Part shown: piece by piece, positions 1 through 6,848 of the stretch | How the letters are laid out: each line of letters opens with the position of its first letter | Position numbering within the stretch: position 1 is the stretch's first letter | Source of the DNA: DATGKD01 sp035294855 | GTDB lineage: Bacteria; Actinomycetota; Acidimicrobiia; Acidimicrobiales; UBA8190 | Length of the DNA: 22,597 bases | Reading direction: 5' to 3' | Assembly (NCBI GenBank): GCA_035294855.1 | Contig: DATGKD010000179.1 | Coordinates: forward strand, 1-22,597 | Position numbers and translations under genes: made by a program | The notes under the pieces: generated by a model | Told to the model about the DNA's origin: nothing | Seen by the model: only the letters and a program-made list of their open reading frames with translations | Database searches by the model: none

Positions 1-157
1 CCGACGCGGCCACCCCGCGGCCGCTCGACACCACCGTCGCCCGCTCGATCCTCGAGCCGTCGACGAGGTCGAGGCTGACGGTGCGTCCCTCGAAGTCGCG
101 CAGTCGTGTCGACCCTTTGTGCACTGCGGGCCATGTCTTCGCAGAGGCGGGAGCCAT
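1..157 (-). CDS. Unknown protein, N-terminal 52 residues (runs off left edge)
   Basis: I do not recognise this gene. The minus-strand ATG at 157-155 follows a near-perfect Shine-Dalgarno (GGGGGAGG, about 6 bases before the ATG), which is the main reason to call it. The frame stays open to the window edge and reads MAPASAKTWPAVHKGSTRLR, then alternating charged and hydrophobic residues (DFEGRTVSLDLVDGSRIERA, then TVV and SSGRG). Two short beta-type stretches joined by a DGSRI turn resemble a small beta-barrel fold such as SH3/Sm-like, but this is only a visual impression. The gene reads in the same direction as the thioesterase and SDR, after a gap of about 157 bases, so it could be the third gene of that transcript or have its own promoter. 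Function cannot be stated from this fragment. Confidence 0.6.
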   Translation of the reverse strand, partial: MAPASAKTWPAVHKGSTRLRDFEGRTVSLDLVDGSRIERATVVSSGRGVAAS

Positions 158-204
158 GTCGACCTCCCCCTTCGTCGTCCTCGTCGCCGTCCCCATCACG
201 GGGA

Positions 205-224
205 CCTCGTACGTCATGACGAGG
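205..224. promoter_or_regulatory. Imperfect palindrome upstream of the left-edge gene
   Basis: CCTCGT and ACGAGG flank a core containing CGTCATGACG, giving a 20-base near-palindrome about 50 bases before the ATG at 157. A second short inverted repeat (CCCC-ATCAC-GGGG) lies at 191-203. Either could be an operator or a leader hairpin for the left-edge gene. The rest of the 158-314 gap holds no convincing gene. Confidence 0.2.
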
Positions 225-314
225 CAGACGGCCGAGGCGTCCCGAATTCATCGCGCGAGGGTGTAACACCGGCGCGACAGGGGGGTGAGCTGCACGAACG
301 CGCCGCGGCGTCGG

Positions 315-1133
315 TCAGCTCCGGTGCTCGACGACCAATCCCTGCAGCGACCGCCCGATGGGGCCGGCCGTGTCCCAGAGGACGCTCTCCGCCGTGCCCA
401 CGCCCGGCGCGCCCAGGCGGGTGGAGGCCTGCAGGCCGATCCACTCACCTCGGGCGGGGCGGCGCAGGTACACGGTGAGGTCGGGGTTGATGAACACGTA
501 CCGGGCGAAGTCGAGGACCGAGCTCACCCCGTTGCCGAAGTCGGCCGCGGCGGCCACTCGCTGCAGTGGCGACGGTGTCTCGTCGTCGACGACGGGCACC
601 GCCAGGCGCACCCACACCATGGCCGGGCCCGGCTTGGCGAAGCGGCCCTCGACGAAGCGCAACTCGGCGCCTTCGCTGTGGAACCCCCGATACGGGGAGA
701 GCGGTTCGTCCGCCGAGCGCGGCGCGTCGGGCCCCGGAGGCGCGGATGCGTCGACGCCCGGGACCGGGCCGTCATCGGTCTCGGCCAGGCCGTGACCGGC
801 GGGCGCGCCCGGCGCATGAACGCGGATGCGCAGGGCGCGTGCCGAGGCGACTTCCACCTCGCCGGCGGTCACGCTCGCGTCGACGAGCTGCACCTTGCGG
901 CCCGGGCGCACCACCGAGGCGTGGACCTCGAGCGGGGCGACGGGCACCGGACGCAACAACTCGACCGTGAGACGGGCCACGTGCACGGGCTCGGGCGCTT
1001 CGCAGCTCTCGACGGCGCGGGCGAGGAGTGCGGCCACCGGCCCGCCGTGGAGCGCGTCGGGCGCCCAGGGGCCGCGCGCGAAATCGGCGGGAACGAGGCG
1101 CGCGCCGTCGGAGCAGAACAGGGCGTCGGCCAC
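315..1133 (-). CDS. TesB-like acyl-CoA thioesterase (double hotdog)
   Basis: About 272 residues, a normal length for the actinobacterial thioesterase-family proteins that hydrolyse acyl-CoA to free acid and CoA. The N-terminal half has the family signature around residues 26-42 (DALHGGPVAALLARAVE), where the HGG loop and following helix form the hotdog core. The C-terminal half repeats the fold, including the segments ADFGNGVSSVLDF and VFINPDLTVYLRRPARGEWI. The frame is open far upstream, but upstream codons overlap the SDR. The chosen GTG at 1133-1131 lies 7 bases after the SDR stop (TGA at 1143-1141). No strong ribosome site is visible, so translation is probably coupled to the SDR. Placed with acyl-CoA beta-oxidation genes, it may release stalled or excess CoA esters. 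Substrate unknown. The start is less certain than the family. Confidence 0.8.
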   Translation of the reverse strand: MADALFCSDGARLVPADFARGPWAPDALHGGPVAALLARAVESCEAPEPVHVARLTVELLRPVPVAPLEVHASVVRPGRKVQLVDASVTAGEVEVASARALRIRVHAPGAPAGHGLAETDDGPVPGVDASAPPGPDAPRSADEPLSPYRGFHSEGAELRFVEGRFAKPGPAMVWVRLAVPVVDDETPSPLQRVAAAADFGNGVSSVLDFARYVFINPDLTVYLRRPARGEWIGLQASTRLGAPGVGTAESVLWDTAGPIGRSLQGLVVEHRS

Positions 1134-1140
1134 GAAGGGC

Positions 1141-2052
1141 TCAGTCGGCCGGCGTTTCTTCGAGGCGGTCGAGCACCCACGCCGGCGGGCGCGCCACGAA
1201 GCCCTCGTCGGGCCAGTCCATCCACCCCGACGACGCCAGCGCGCCGCCGTCGGGGTGCAGCGTCGTGCCGGTGATGTAGGACGACAGCTCGGACGCCAGG
1301 AACAGCACGCAGTTGCCGATGTCGGACGCCAGGCCCTTTCGCTGCAACGGGATGGTGAGCTTGTCGCCGGGGTCCTCGCCACCGGCGGCGGCGCGCTGAC
1401 CGCCCGAGCCGGCGCGGCCCGCCACCCCCGCGAGCCCGACCGTGGGTATGAAGTCGGGCGCCACGCAGTTCACACGGATGCCCGCCGGTCCCAGCTCGGC
1501 GCCGAGCGTGCGCGTCAGGTGGGTCACGGCCGCCTTCATCGCCGCGTAGACGGCATAGCCGGGCGCAGCCCGATGGGCTTCGATGGACGTGATCGTGATG
1601 ATGCTGCCGCCGTTGCCCAGTGCCGCCATGCGCGTCGCGGCGCGCTGGGTGGCGTCGACCACCCACGTGAAGTTGGTCCGCACGAGCGCGTCACGCCCCT
1701 TGGCGCTGACGTCGGTGAAGGCGGCGCGGAAGGTGCCCCCCACCACGTTGACGAGGACGTCGAGCCGGTCGAGGCGCTCGCACGACGCGAAGAACTGAGC
1801 CAGCGCGTCGGGGTCGCGCACGTCGAGGACGCCCTCGAGCACGTCGACGCCCACGGCGCGCGCGTCGGACGCCGTCTGCGAGAGCGCCTCGGCGTCGACG
1901 TCGCACAGCGCCAGGTCGACCCCGGCCCGGGCCAGGTCGAGGGCACTGGCGCGCCCCAGCCCACCGCCGCCTCCGGCGACCATCGCCCGCTTGCCGCGCA
2001 AGGCGGCCCGCTCATCGAGGAACGACACGGTGGCGGGGATGGTACCGACCAC
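1141..2052 (-). CDS. Short-chain dehydrogenase/reductase (SDR), probable 3-hydroxyacyl-CoA-type
   Basis: About 303 residues from a GTG start. The nucleotide-binding glycine motif is at residues 26-33 (AGGGGGLG), an acidic residue at D51 after strand 2 suggests NAD(H), and the catalytic set is S156, Y169 and K173 (YAAMK). The usual NNAG motif reads NVVG (102-105). Residues about 205-240 form a long Gly/Ala-rich insertion between the substrate loop and the IPLQRKG segment, and about 25 residues extend past the normal C-terminus (SGWMDWPDEGF onward), making it longer than a classical 250-residue SDR. It is divergent from the acyl-CoA dehydrogenase operon and directly upstream of a thioesterase. 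Context therefore suggests oxidation of a 3-hydroxyacyl-CoA after the hydratase step, analogous in role to Hsd4A-type SDRs. The substrate is inference. Confidence 0.85.
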   Translation of the reverse strand: MVGTIPATVSFLDERAALRGKRAMVAGGGGGLGRASALDLARAGVDLALCDVDAEALSQTASDARAVGVDVLEGVLDVRDPDALAQFFASCERLDRLDVLVNVVGGTFRAAFTDVSAKGRDALVRTNFTWVVDATQRAATRMAALGNGGSIITITSIEAHRAAPGYAVYAAMKAAVTHLTRTLGAELGPAGIRVNCVAPDFIPTVGLAGVAGRAGSGGQRAAAGGEDPGDKLTIPLQRKGLASDIGNCVLFLASELSSYITGTTLHPDGGALASSGWMDWPDEGFVARPPAWVLDRLEETPAD

Positions 2053-2125
2053 TCGGCCAGGGGCCCTGATGGCGGATCGGATGGTCTCCGACCTGGGCCT
2101 GGTGGCCGGGTCGGGGGCCGGCCGC

Positions 2126-2147
2126 TACGATCTGACGCCCAGTCAGA
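2126..2147 (+). promoter_or_regulatory. Candidate promoter -10 with 17-bp palindromic operator
   Basis: A TANNNT -10 (TACGAT, 2126-2131) is followed at once by a perfect inverted repeat, TCTGAC-GCCCA-GTCAGA (2131-2147). This would cover the expected transcription start of the operon beginning at 2225 and sits in the 172-base gap facing the divergent SDR gene. The TGAC-N5-GTCA form is typical of TetR/GntR-type repressor sites. No clear -35 is seen. The regulator is not identified. Confidence 0.45.
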
Positions 2148-2224
2148 AACTCGTCCCCCCGGGCCCCGACCAGGGCTCCCGACACGGCGAGCAGGCGGCA
2201 CCAGGCCTCCGGGAGGCGCGGCCC

Positions 2225-3406
2225 ATGGACTTCGAGTTCTCGCCCGAGCAGCGGGCCTTCGTGGAAGAGGTCGAACGGTTCCTCGACGAGCACGACGACC
2301 CCGAGGTCTTCGACGTGACCCGCGAGAACATGGCGCAGATCGTCGACACTCCCGAGCGCCGGGCGTTCATGGCGTCGATGGGAGAACGCGGGTGGCTCGG
2401 CATGACCTGGCCCGCCGAGTACGGCGGGCAAGAAGGGGAGGGCATCTACGAGTACCTGCTCAACGAGTCCCTCGCCCGCCGCGGTGGCCCGCAGATCGGC
2501 AAGGGCGTGGGCATCGTCGGCAAGACGATCATCCGCCACGGCAGCGACAAGCTGAAGCAGGAGTTCCTCCCCAAGATCCTGCGCAACGAAGTCGAGTTCG
2601 CCGTCGGGTACTCCGAGCCCAACGCCGGCTCCGACGCGGCGTCCATGCAGTTGAAGGCGACCCGCGATGGCGACGGCTGGCGCCTGAACGGCCAGAAGAC
2701 GTGGACGACCTCGGCACACTTCGCCGAGTGGTACTGGGTCGGGGCGCGCACCGACCCCGAGGCCCCCAAGCACACCGGCATCACACTGTTCCTCGTGCCG
2801 CTCGACCATCCGGGCATCACCGTCAAGCCCATCTGGACGATGGGGGACGAACGGACCAACGAGGTGTACCTCGACGAGGTGTGGGTCTCCGACGACTACG
2901 TCGTGGGCGAAGTCAACCGGGGGTTCCAGTACATCTCCGAAGCACTCGACCTCGAGCGCTTCACCATGTTCACCTTTTCGCCCATCGGCCAGCGCCTGGA
3001 CGTGCTGCGCGAGTACATCGCCGGCAGCACGCGTGACGGCCGCCCGCTGCGCCACGACCCCGTGGTGCGGAGGCGCTTCGCCCAGCTCGCCACCCAGGCC
3101 GAGGTGGCGCGCGTCCTGGGCCTGCGCTTCGTGCACGAGTCGGCGAAGGGCGGGGCGGCGCCGACGAGCGAGGCGTCGCAGTACAAGCTGTACGCCACGG
3201 AGCTGTCCAAGCGCCTGGCGGACGCGTCGATGGACCTGGGCGGCCCGGGATCGGTCCTCCGGGTGAAGACGCCCGACGCCCCCATGGAGGGTCGGGCCGA
3301 GTCCACTTACCGCTACACCGTCATCGACACGATCGGCGGCGGCACCTCGGAGATCCAGAAGAACATCATCGCCCGGCGCAAGCTGGGGCTCCCCAAGAAC
3401 TTCTGA
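2225..3406 (+). CDS. Acyl-CoA dehydrogenase, catalytic-type subunit of a likely heteromer
   Basis: 393 residues. The ATG at 2225 has GGGAGG 8 bases upstream; the frame is open further up but carries no family sequence. It oxidises acyl-CoA to 2-enoyl-CoA with FAD. Visible landmarks are the N-terminal helical domain (MDFEFSPEQRAF), the flavin/substrate beta-domain (YSEPNAGSDAAS, 129-140; NGQKTWTT, 155-162) and the C-terminal IGGGTSEIQKNIIARR (370-385). The MCAD-type catalytic glutamate position in that C-terminal motif is glycine. Instead E244 in LDLERFT aligns with the helix-G glutamate of isovaleryl/long-chain dehydrogenases, the arrangement also described for FadE26 (ChsE4). It heads a plus-strand operon whose last gene is a second, divergent dehydrogenase lacking this glutamate, so an alpha2beta2 enzyme is likely. 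Substrate class is inferred from neighbours. Confidence 0.92.
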   Translation: MDFEFSPEQRAFVEEVERFLDEHDDPEVFDVTRENMAQIVDTPERRAFMASMGERGWLGMTWPAEYGGQEGEGIYEYLLNESLARRGGPQIGKGVGIVGKTIIRHGSDKLKQEFLPKILRNEVEFAVGYSEPNAGSDAASMQLKATRDGDGWRLNGQKTWTTSAHFAEWYWVGARTDPEAPKHTGITLFLVPLDHPGITVKPIWTMGDERTNEVYLDEVWVSDDYVVGEVNRGFQYISEALDLERFTMFTFSPIGQRLDVLREYIAGSTRDGRPLRHDPVVRRRFAQLATQAEVARVLGLRFVHESAKGGAAPTSEASQYKLYATELSKRLADASMDLGGPGSVLRVKTPDAPMEGRAESTYRYTVIDTIGGGTSEIQKNIIARRKLGLPKNF

Positions 3407-3446
3407 TGGCCGCGATTTTTCTGATGGCCGCCAACTTCTGATGGGC
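3401..3446 (+). repeat. Triplicated 18-bp TTCTGATGG stop/start unit
   Basis: TTCTGATGG occurs at 3401, 3419 and 3437, an exact 18-base period. The first copy holds the stop of the dehydrogenase (TGA 3404-3406) and the last holds the start of the racemase-like gene (ATG 3441). Each TGATG is a stop/start overlap. An 11-codon ORF (MAAIFLMAANF, 3406-3441) fills the gap exactly, overlapping both neighbours by one base. It probably arose by duplication of the junction. Confidence 0.8.
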
Positions 3447-4622
3447 CCGGGCGCTCCCGGCGCGGGACCGCTGGCGGGGACGTCGGTGCTCGACCTTTCG
3501 AGCGTCGGGCCTGCGGCGCGCTGCACACGCCTGCTTGCCGACTACGGCGCCACCGTCGTCAAGGTGGGCCCCGTCCCCGGGCGCGGGCCCGAGGCGACGG
3601 TTCCGCCGTTCTTCGCGTACGGCGCGCACCGCGGCATGCGCCGCGTCCAGGTCGACCTGCGCGCCGAGGACGGGCGGCGCGCGTTCCTGACCCTCGCCGC
3701 GGCGTCCGACGTCGTGGTGGAGAGCTTCCGCCCCGGCGTGGCGGACCGGCTCGGCATCGGTTACGTGGCGGTACGCGCCGGCAACCCGGTCGTCGTCTAC
3801 TGCTCGACCAGCGGTTACGGGCAGGACGGTCCGCGCCGGGACTGGGCCGGCCACGATCTCGACTATCTGGCGGTGGGCGGGTACCTGGCGTCGAGCGGGC
3901 CGCGCGCCGACGGCGGGCCGCCCCTCCCGGGCGCCACGATCGCCGACGCCGCGGCCGGGGGCATGCACGCCGCCCTCGCCATCTGCGCCGCGCTCATCAA
4001 CCGGTCGAGCACCGGCGAGGGCACCCACCTCGACGTGTCGGTCGCCGACGGGGTCCTGTGGCTCATGTCCTTGGCGGCCGACGAGCACCTCGCCACGGGC
4101 GCCCGACCGGGCCCGGGCCACGACGTCCTCACCGGTCGCTACGCCTGTTACGACACCTACCGGGCCGGCGACGGCAGATGGATCGCGGTGGCCGCCATCG
4201 AGCCCAAGTTCTTCGCCAACCTGTGCCGAGCCCTCGGCTGCGAGCACTGGAGCGCGCACCAGTACGACGACGCCGCACAAGAGGCGATCCGGCGCGACTT
4301 CGCCTCGGCGTTCGCCACGCGGTCGCGCGACGACTGGGTGGCCGAGCTCGGCCCGGCCGACACCTGCGTGGCGCCCGTGCAGCAGGTGGCGGAGCTCGGC
4401 TCGGACCCGCAGTACGCGGCGCGCGGCGCGGTGGTCGAAGCGAAGCACCCCACCCACGGGTCGCTGCGGCAGGTGGGGCCGGTCCTCGCGGGCATGGCGC
4501 CCGTGGCGGAACCGGTCGTGCTCGCCGAGGACGGCGCCACCGACACCGACGAACTGCTCGCGGCGGCCGGCGTGCCCGAGGAGCAGGTGGCCGCGTGGCG
4601 GGACCAGGGGGTGATCGGGTGA
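3441..4622 (+). CDS. Alpha-methylacyl-CoA racemase-like protein (CaiB/BaiF, class III CoA-transferase fold)
   Basis: 393 residues, starting at the ATG of a TGATG junction. The family includes CoA-transferases and racemases. This one keeps the racemase residues known from Mycobacterium tuberculosis Mcr: the His of GHDLDY (H138), an Asp in IADAAAGG (D169, about 30 residues later) and the Glu of AAIEPKFF (E254). GYGQDGP before the GHD and YDTYRAGDGRWIAV before the Glu are also racemase-like. Mcr-type enzymes epimerise 2-methylacyl-CoA from 2R to 2S so that acyl-CoA dehydrogenases can act, which fits its position right after the dehydrogenase and before the hydratases. It is longer than Mcr (about 360), with an N-terminal stretch GPGAPGAGPLAG. 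The segment after KVGPVPGRGPEATVPP departs from the usual KVE(R/P) pattern. A CoA-transferase role cannot be excluded. Confidence 0.85.
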   Translation: MGPGAPGAGPLAGTSVLDLSSVGPAARCTRLLADYGATVVKVGPVPGRGPEATVPPFFAYGAHRGMRRVQVDLRAEDGRRAFLTLAAASDVVVESFRPGVADRLGIGYVAVRAGNPVVVYCSTSGYGQDGPRRDWAGHDLDYLAVGGYLASSGPRADGGPPLPGATIADAAAGGMHAALAICAALINRSSTGEGTHLDVSVADGVLWLMSLAADEHLATGARPGPGHDVLTGRYACYDTYRAGDGRWIAVAAIEPKFFANLCRALGCEHWSAHQYDDAAQEAIRRDFASAFATRSRDDWVAELGPADTCVAPVQQVAELGSDPQYAARGAVVEAKHPTHGSLRQVGPVLAGMAPVAEPVVLAEDGATDTDELLAAAGVPEEQVAAWRDQGVIG

Positions 4623-5158
4623 GGCCGCCCGAAGTGAGTGGCGCGGGAGACCTCGCCGAGCTCGAAGCGCTCATCGGCGTGCCGGTGTACGAGGAGACCG
4701 GCGAGTTCCCGGTCGAACAGGGTTACATCTGGACCACCTGCGCGGCGGTGGAGAACGGCAACCCCCTGTTCTGGGACCGCACCGTCGCCGACGCCATCAC
4801 CGACGGCCCCATCGCGCCGCCCACCATGCTGTCGGTCTGGTTCCGCCCGCACCACTGGGCGCCGGGCGCCACCGAGCCGCGCGTGCCGCTCAAGGTGCAC
4901 TTCGACCTGAAAGAGCGGCTCGACCTCCCCGAGGCGGTCATCACCGAGAACACCATGGTCTTCCACGAGCCCGTGCGCCCCGGGGACGTGCTGCGCACGC
5001 GCCAGGTCCTGCGCTCGGTGAGCGCCGAAAAGACCACGCGCCTGGGCACCGGCCGGTTCTGGGTCATCGACGTCGAGTACGAGAACGGGCGCGGCCAGTT
5101 GGTGGGCGTGGAGTCGTACACCGGCTTCGGCTACCGGCGGGACGGAGCTCGGCCGTGA
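4619..5158 (+). CDS. MaoC-fold protein 1 (FAS1-like N-terminal hydratase domain), likely non-catalytic partner
   Basis: 179 residues from a GTG that overlaps the racemase stop by four bases (GTGA), with AGGGGG about 7 bases upstream. A second in-frame GTG at 4634 is possible. The sequence matches the MaoC N-terminal dehydratase type: ALIGVPVYEE, GPIAPPTMLSVWF, and the late strands GDVLRTRQVLRSVSAEKTTRLGTG. The hydratase motif position reads ENGNPLFWD (45-53): the catalytic Asp and His of the D-x-N-P-x-H motif are replaced by Asn and Phe. It is therefore likely the structural/substrate-binding half of a heteromeric enoyl-CoA hydratase with the next gene, as ChsH2's MaoC domain is with ChsH1. 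Unlike ChsH2 it carries no C-terminal DUF35/OB domain. Confidence 0.85.
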   Translation: MRPPEVSGAGDLAELEALIGVPVYEETGEFPVEQGYIWTTCAAVENGNPLFWDRTVADAITDGPIAPPTMLSVWFRPHHWAPGATEPRVPLKVHFDLKERLDLPEAVITENTMVFHEPVRPGDVLRTRQVLRSVSAEKTTRLGTGRFWVIDVEYENGRGQLVGVESYTGFGYRRDGARP

Positions 5159-5640
5159 GCGCGCGCAAGCCCGCGCTGGTGTTCGGCGACGTGACCGTAG
5201 GCGACGTCCTCCCGCCGTTGCACCACGGGGTCAGCGCCACCACCGTCGTCCTCGGGGCGCTCGCCAGCCGGGACTGGCGGCCGATGCACCACGACAAGGA
5301 CTTCGCCGTCGAGCGCAACGGGACGCGCGACATCTTCCTCAACACGCCCAACCAGGCGGCGTGGTTCGAGCGGTACCTCACCGACTGGACCGGCCCGCAC
5401 GGGCGGCTCGGAAGGATGACGTTCCGGATGCGCGACTCGGTGTTCCCCGGCGACACGATGACGTTCGAGGGCGTCGTGCAGCAGCTCGAGGTGGACGACG
5501 CCGGCTGCGGATGGGTGACCGTCGACGTGACGCTGGCGGTGGAGGGCGCCACCAAGAGCTCGTGCACCGCGCGCATCGCGGTCCCCGTCGACGACCACGA
5601 CAACCCTTGGCGGCGCGGCGGTGAACGGTGGAAGCCGTGA
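5155..5640 (+). CDS. MaoC-fold enoyl-CoA hydratase 2, likely catalytic partner
   Basis: 161 residues, GTG start overlapping the previous stop by four bases (GTGA). The hotdog hydratase motif is at residues 38-47 (SRDWRPMHHD), giving the catalytic pair D40 and H45 spaced as in R-specific hydratases and ChsH1. FLNTPNQAAWFERYLTDWTGP and RMRDSVFPGDTMTFEGVVQQLE are the usual following helix and strand segments. It should hydrate 2-enoyl-CoA to 3-hydroxyacyl-CoA, taking the product of the flanking dehydrogenases. The overlap with the MaoC protein 1 gene suggests co-translation and a 1:1 complex. Its end (NPWRRGGERWKP) is short and charged. Substrate unknown. Confidence 0.88.
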   Translation: MSARKPALVFGDVTVGDVLPPLHHGVSATTVVLGALASRDWRPMHHDKDFAVERNGTRDIFLNTPNQAAWFERYLTDWTGPHGRLGRMTFRMRDSVFPGDTMTFEGVVQQLEVDDAGCGWVTVDVTLAVEGATKSSCTARIAVPVDDHDNPWRRGGERWKP

Positions 5641-5695
5641 GGCTGAGCGCGGTGCGACGCCGACACCGGAACCGGTGAGTAGGAGGAGCTGAGAG

Positions 5696-6838
5696 GTGCT
5701 CGATCTCGACTTCAGCCCGGAGCAGGAGATGCTGCGGCAGACCGTGCGCAAGGTCTGCGCCACCCACAGCCCGTTGTCGATCGTGCGCGAGCTCGAGGAC
5801 GACCCCGTCGGGTACCCAGCCGAGCTCTGGCAACAGTTCGCCGCGCTCGACCTCGTGGGTCTGCTCCTGCCCGAGGAATACGGCGGTGCGGGCATGGGCG
5901 CCGTGGAGGGCGTCGTCCTGTACGAGGAGCTGGGGCGGGCGCTCGCGCCCACGCCGCACTTCCCGAGCGCGGTGCTGTGCGGGGGAGCGCTCGCGCTCGC
6001 CGGATCGGCCGACCAGAAGGCGCAGTGGCTCCGGCCCGTGGCGCGCGGCGAGGCGATCCTCACGCCCGCGTGGCTCGAGCCCGACAACGGCTTCGGTCCC
6101 GACGGCGTGCAGCTGGCCGCCGAGCCCGCCGGGGGCGGGTGGCGCCTGACGGGCATCAAGGACCTCGTCCCCTTCGCCTCGAGCGCGGCGGGCCTCGTCG
6201 TCCTGGCGCGCACCGGTCCGGACCCGGTTGACGTCGACCTCTTCCTGGTGGACCCCGCCGACCCGGGCGTGCAGCTGGCGCGGCGGTTCACCATCGCGTC
6301 CGACACCGTCTACCGGGTGACCCTCGACGGTGCGCGCGTCACCGAGCAGGACCGCATCGGCGAGGCCGGGTCGGGCTGGCGCACCTGGGACGCCGTGATG
6401 CAGGACGGCTGCATCCTTCTCGGCGCGCTGGCCACGGGCGGCGCCCGCCAGGCCCTCGACATCACGGTGCAGTACGCCAAGGACCGGCGGCAGTTCGACA
6501 AGCCGCTCGGGGCCTTCCAGTCCATTGCGCACTATCTGGCCGACGCCGTCACCGCTGTCGACGGTGGTACCACCCTCGTCCACGAAGCCGCCTGGGCGAG
6601 GGCGGCGGGACGCTCGGTCGCGGCGCTCGCCCCGATGGCCAAGCTGTTCGCGTGCCAGACCTACCGCGACGTGACGGCCATGGCCCAGCAGGTGTTCGGC
6701 GGCATCGGGTTCACGGTCGAGTTCGACATCCAGCTGTACTTCCGACGCGCCAAGCAGCTGCAGCTCACGTGGTGGGACCCGCGCTTCTTGGAGGAACGGG
6801 TGGCGGCGGCGCTCCTTGACGAGCCCGCCCCCGTCTGA
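5696..6838 (+). CDS. Acyl-CoA dehydrogenase, likely non-catalytic partner subunit
   Basis: 380 residues, GTG start with AGGAGG (5681-5686) 9 bases before it, the best ribosome site of the operon. The family is clear from LDFSPEQEMLRQTVRKV, LLPEEYGGAGMGAVE, YAKDRRQFDKPLGAFQSIAHYLAD and QVFGGIGFTVEFDIQLYFRRAKQ. The helix-G glutamate position reads MQDGCILLGALATG and the C-terminal MCAD-type glutamate is also absent (RRAKQLQLTWWD), so no usual catalytic base is visible. DRRQFDKPLGAFQS and the GGIGF loop, which contact FAD across the subunit interface, are kept. This is the pattern of the FAD-contributing partner in ChsE-type alpha2beta2 dehydrogenases, with the gene at 2225-3406 as catalytic mate. 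It ends 10 bases from the convergent metallopeptidase. Confidence 0.9.
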   Translation: MLDLDFSPEQEMLRQTVRKVCATHSPLSIVRELEDDPVGYPAELWQQFAALDLVGLLLPEEYGGAGMGAVEGVVLYEELGRALAPTPHFPSAVLCGGALALAGSADQKAQWLRPVARGEAILTPAWLEPDNGFGPDGVQLAAEPAGGGWRLTGIKDLVPFASSAAGLVVLARTGPDPVDVDLFLVDPADPGVQLARRFTIASDTVYRVTLDGARVTEQDRIGEAGSGWRTWDAVMQDGCILLGALATGGARQALDITVQYAKDRRQFDKPLGAFQSIAHYLADAVTAVDGGTTLVHEAAWARAAGRSVAALAPMAKLFACQTYRDVTAMAQQVFGGIGFTVEFDIQLYFRRAKQLQLTWWDPRFLEERVAAALLDEPAPV

Positions 6839-6848
6839 CGCCCGCCGG

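Noticed and set aside
826..3036. Very long plus-strand open frame across the SDR and dehydrogenase region
   Set aside because: The translation is Arg/Pro/Gly-rich without any family motif and overlaps two clear genes in better frames; a GC-rich shadow.
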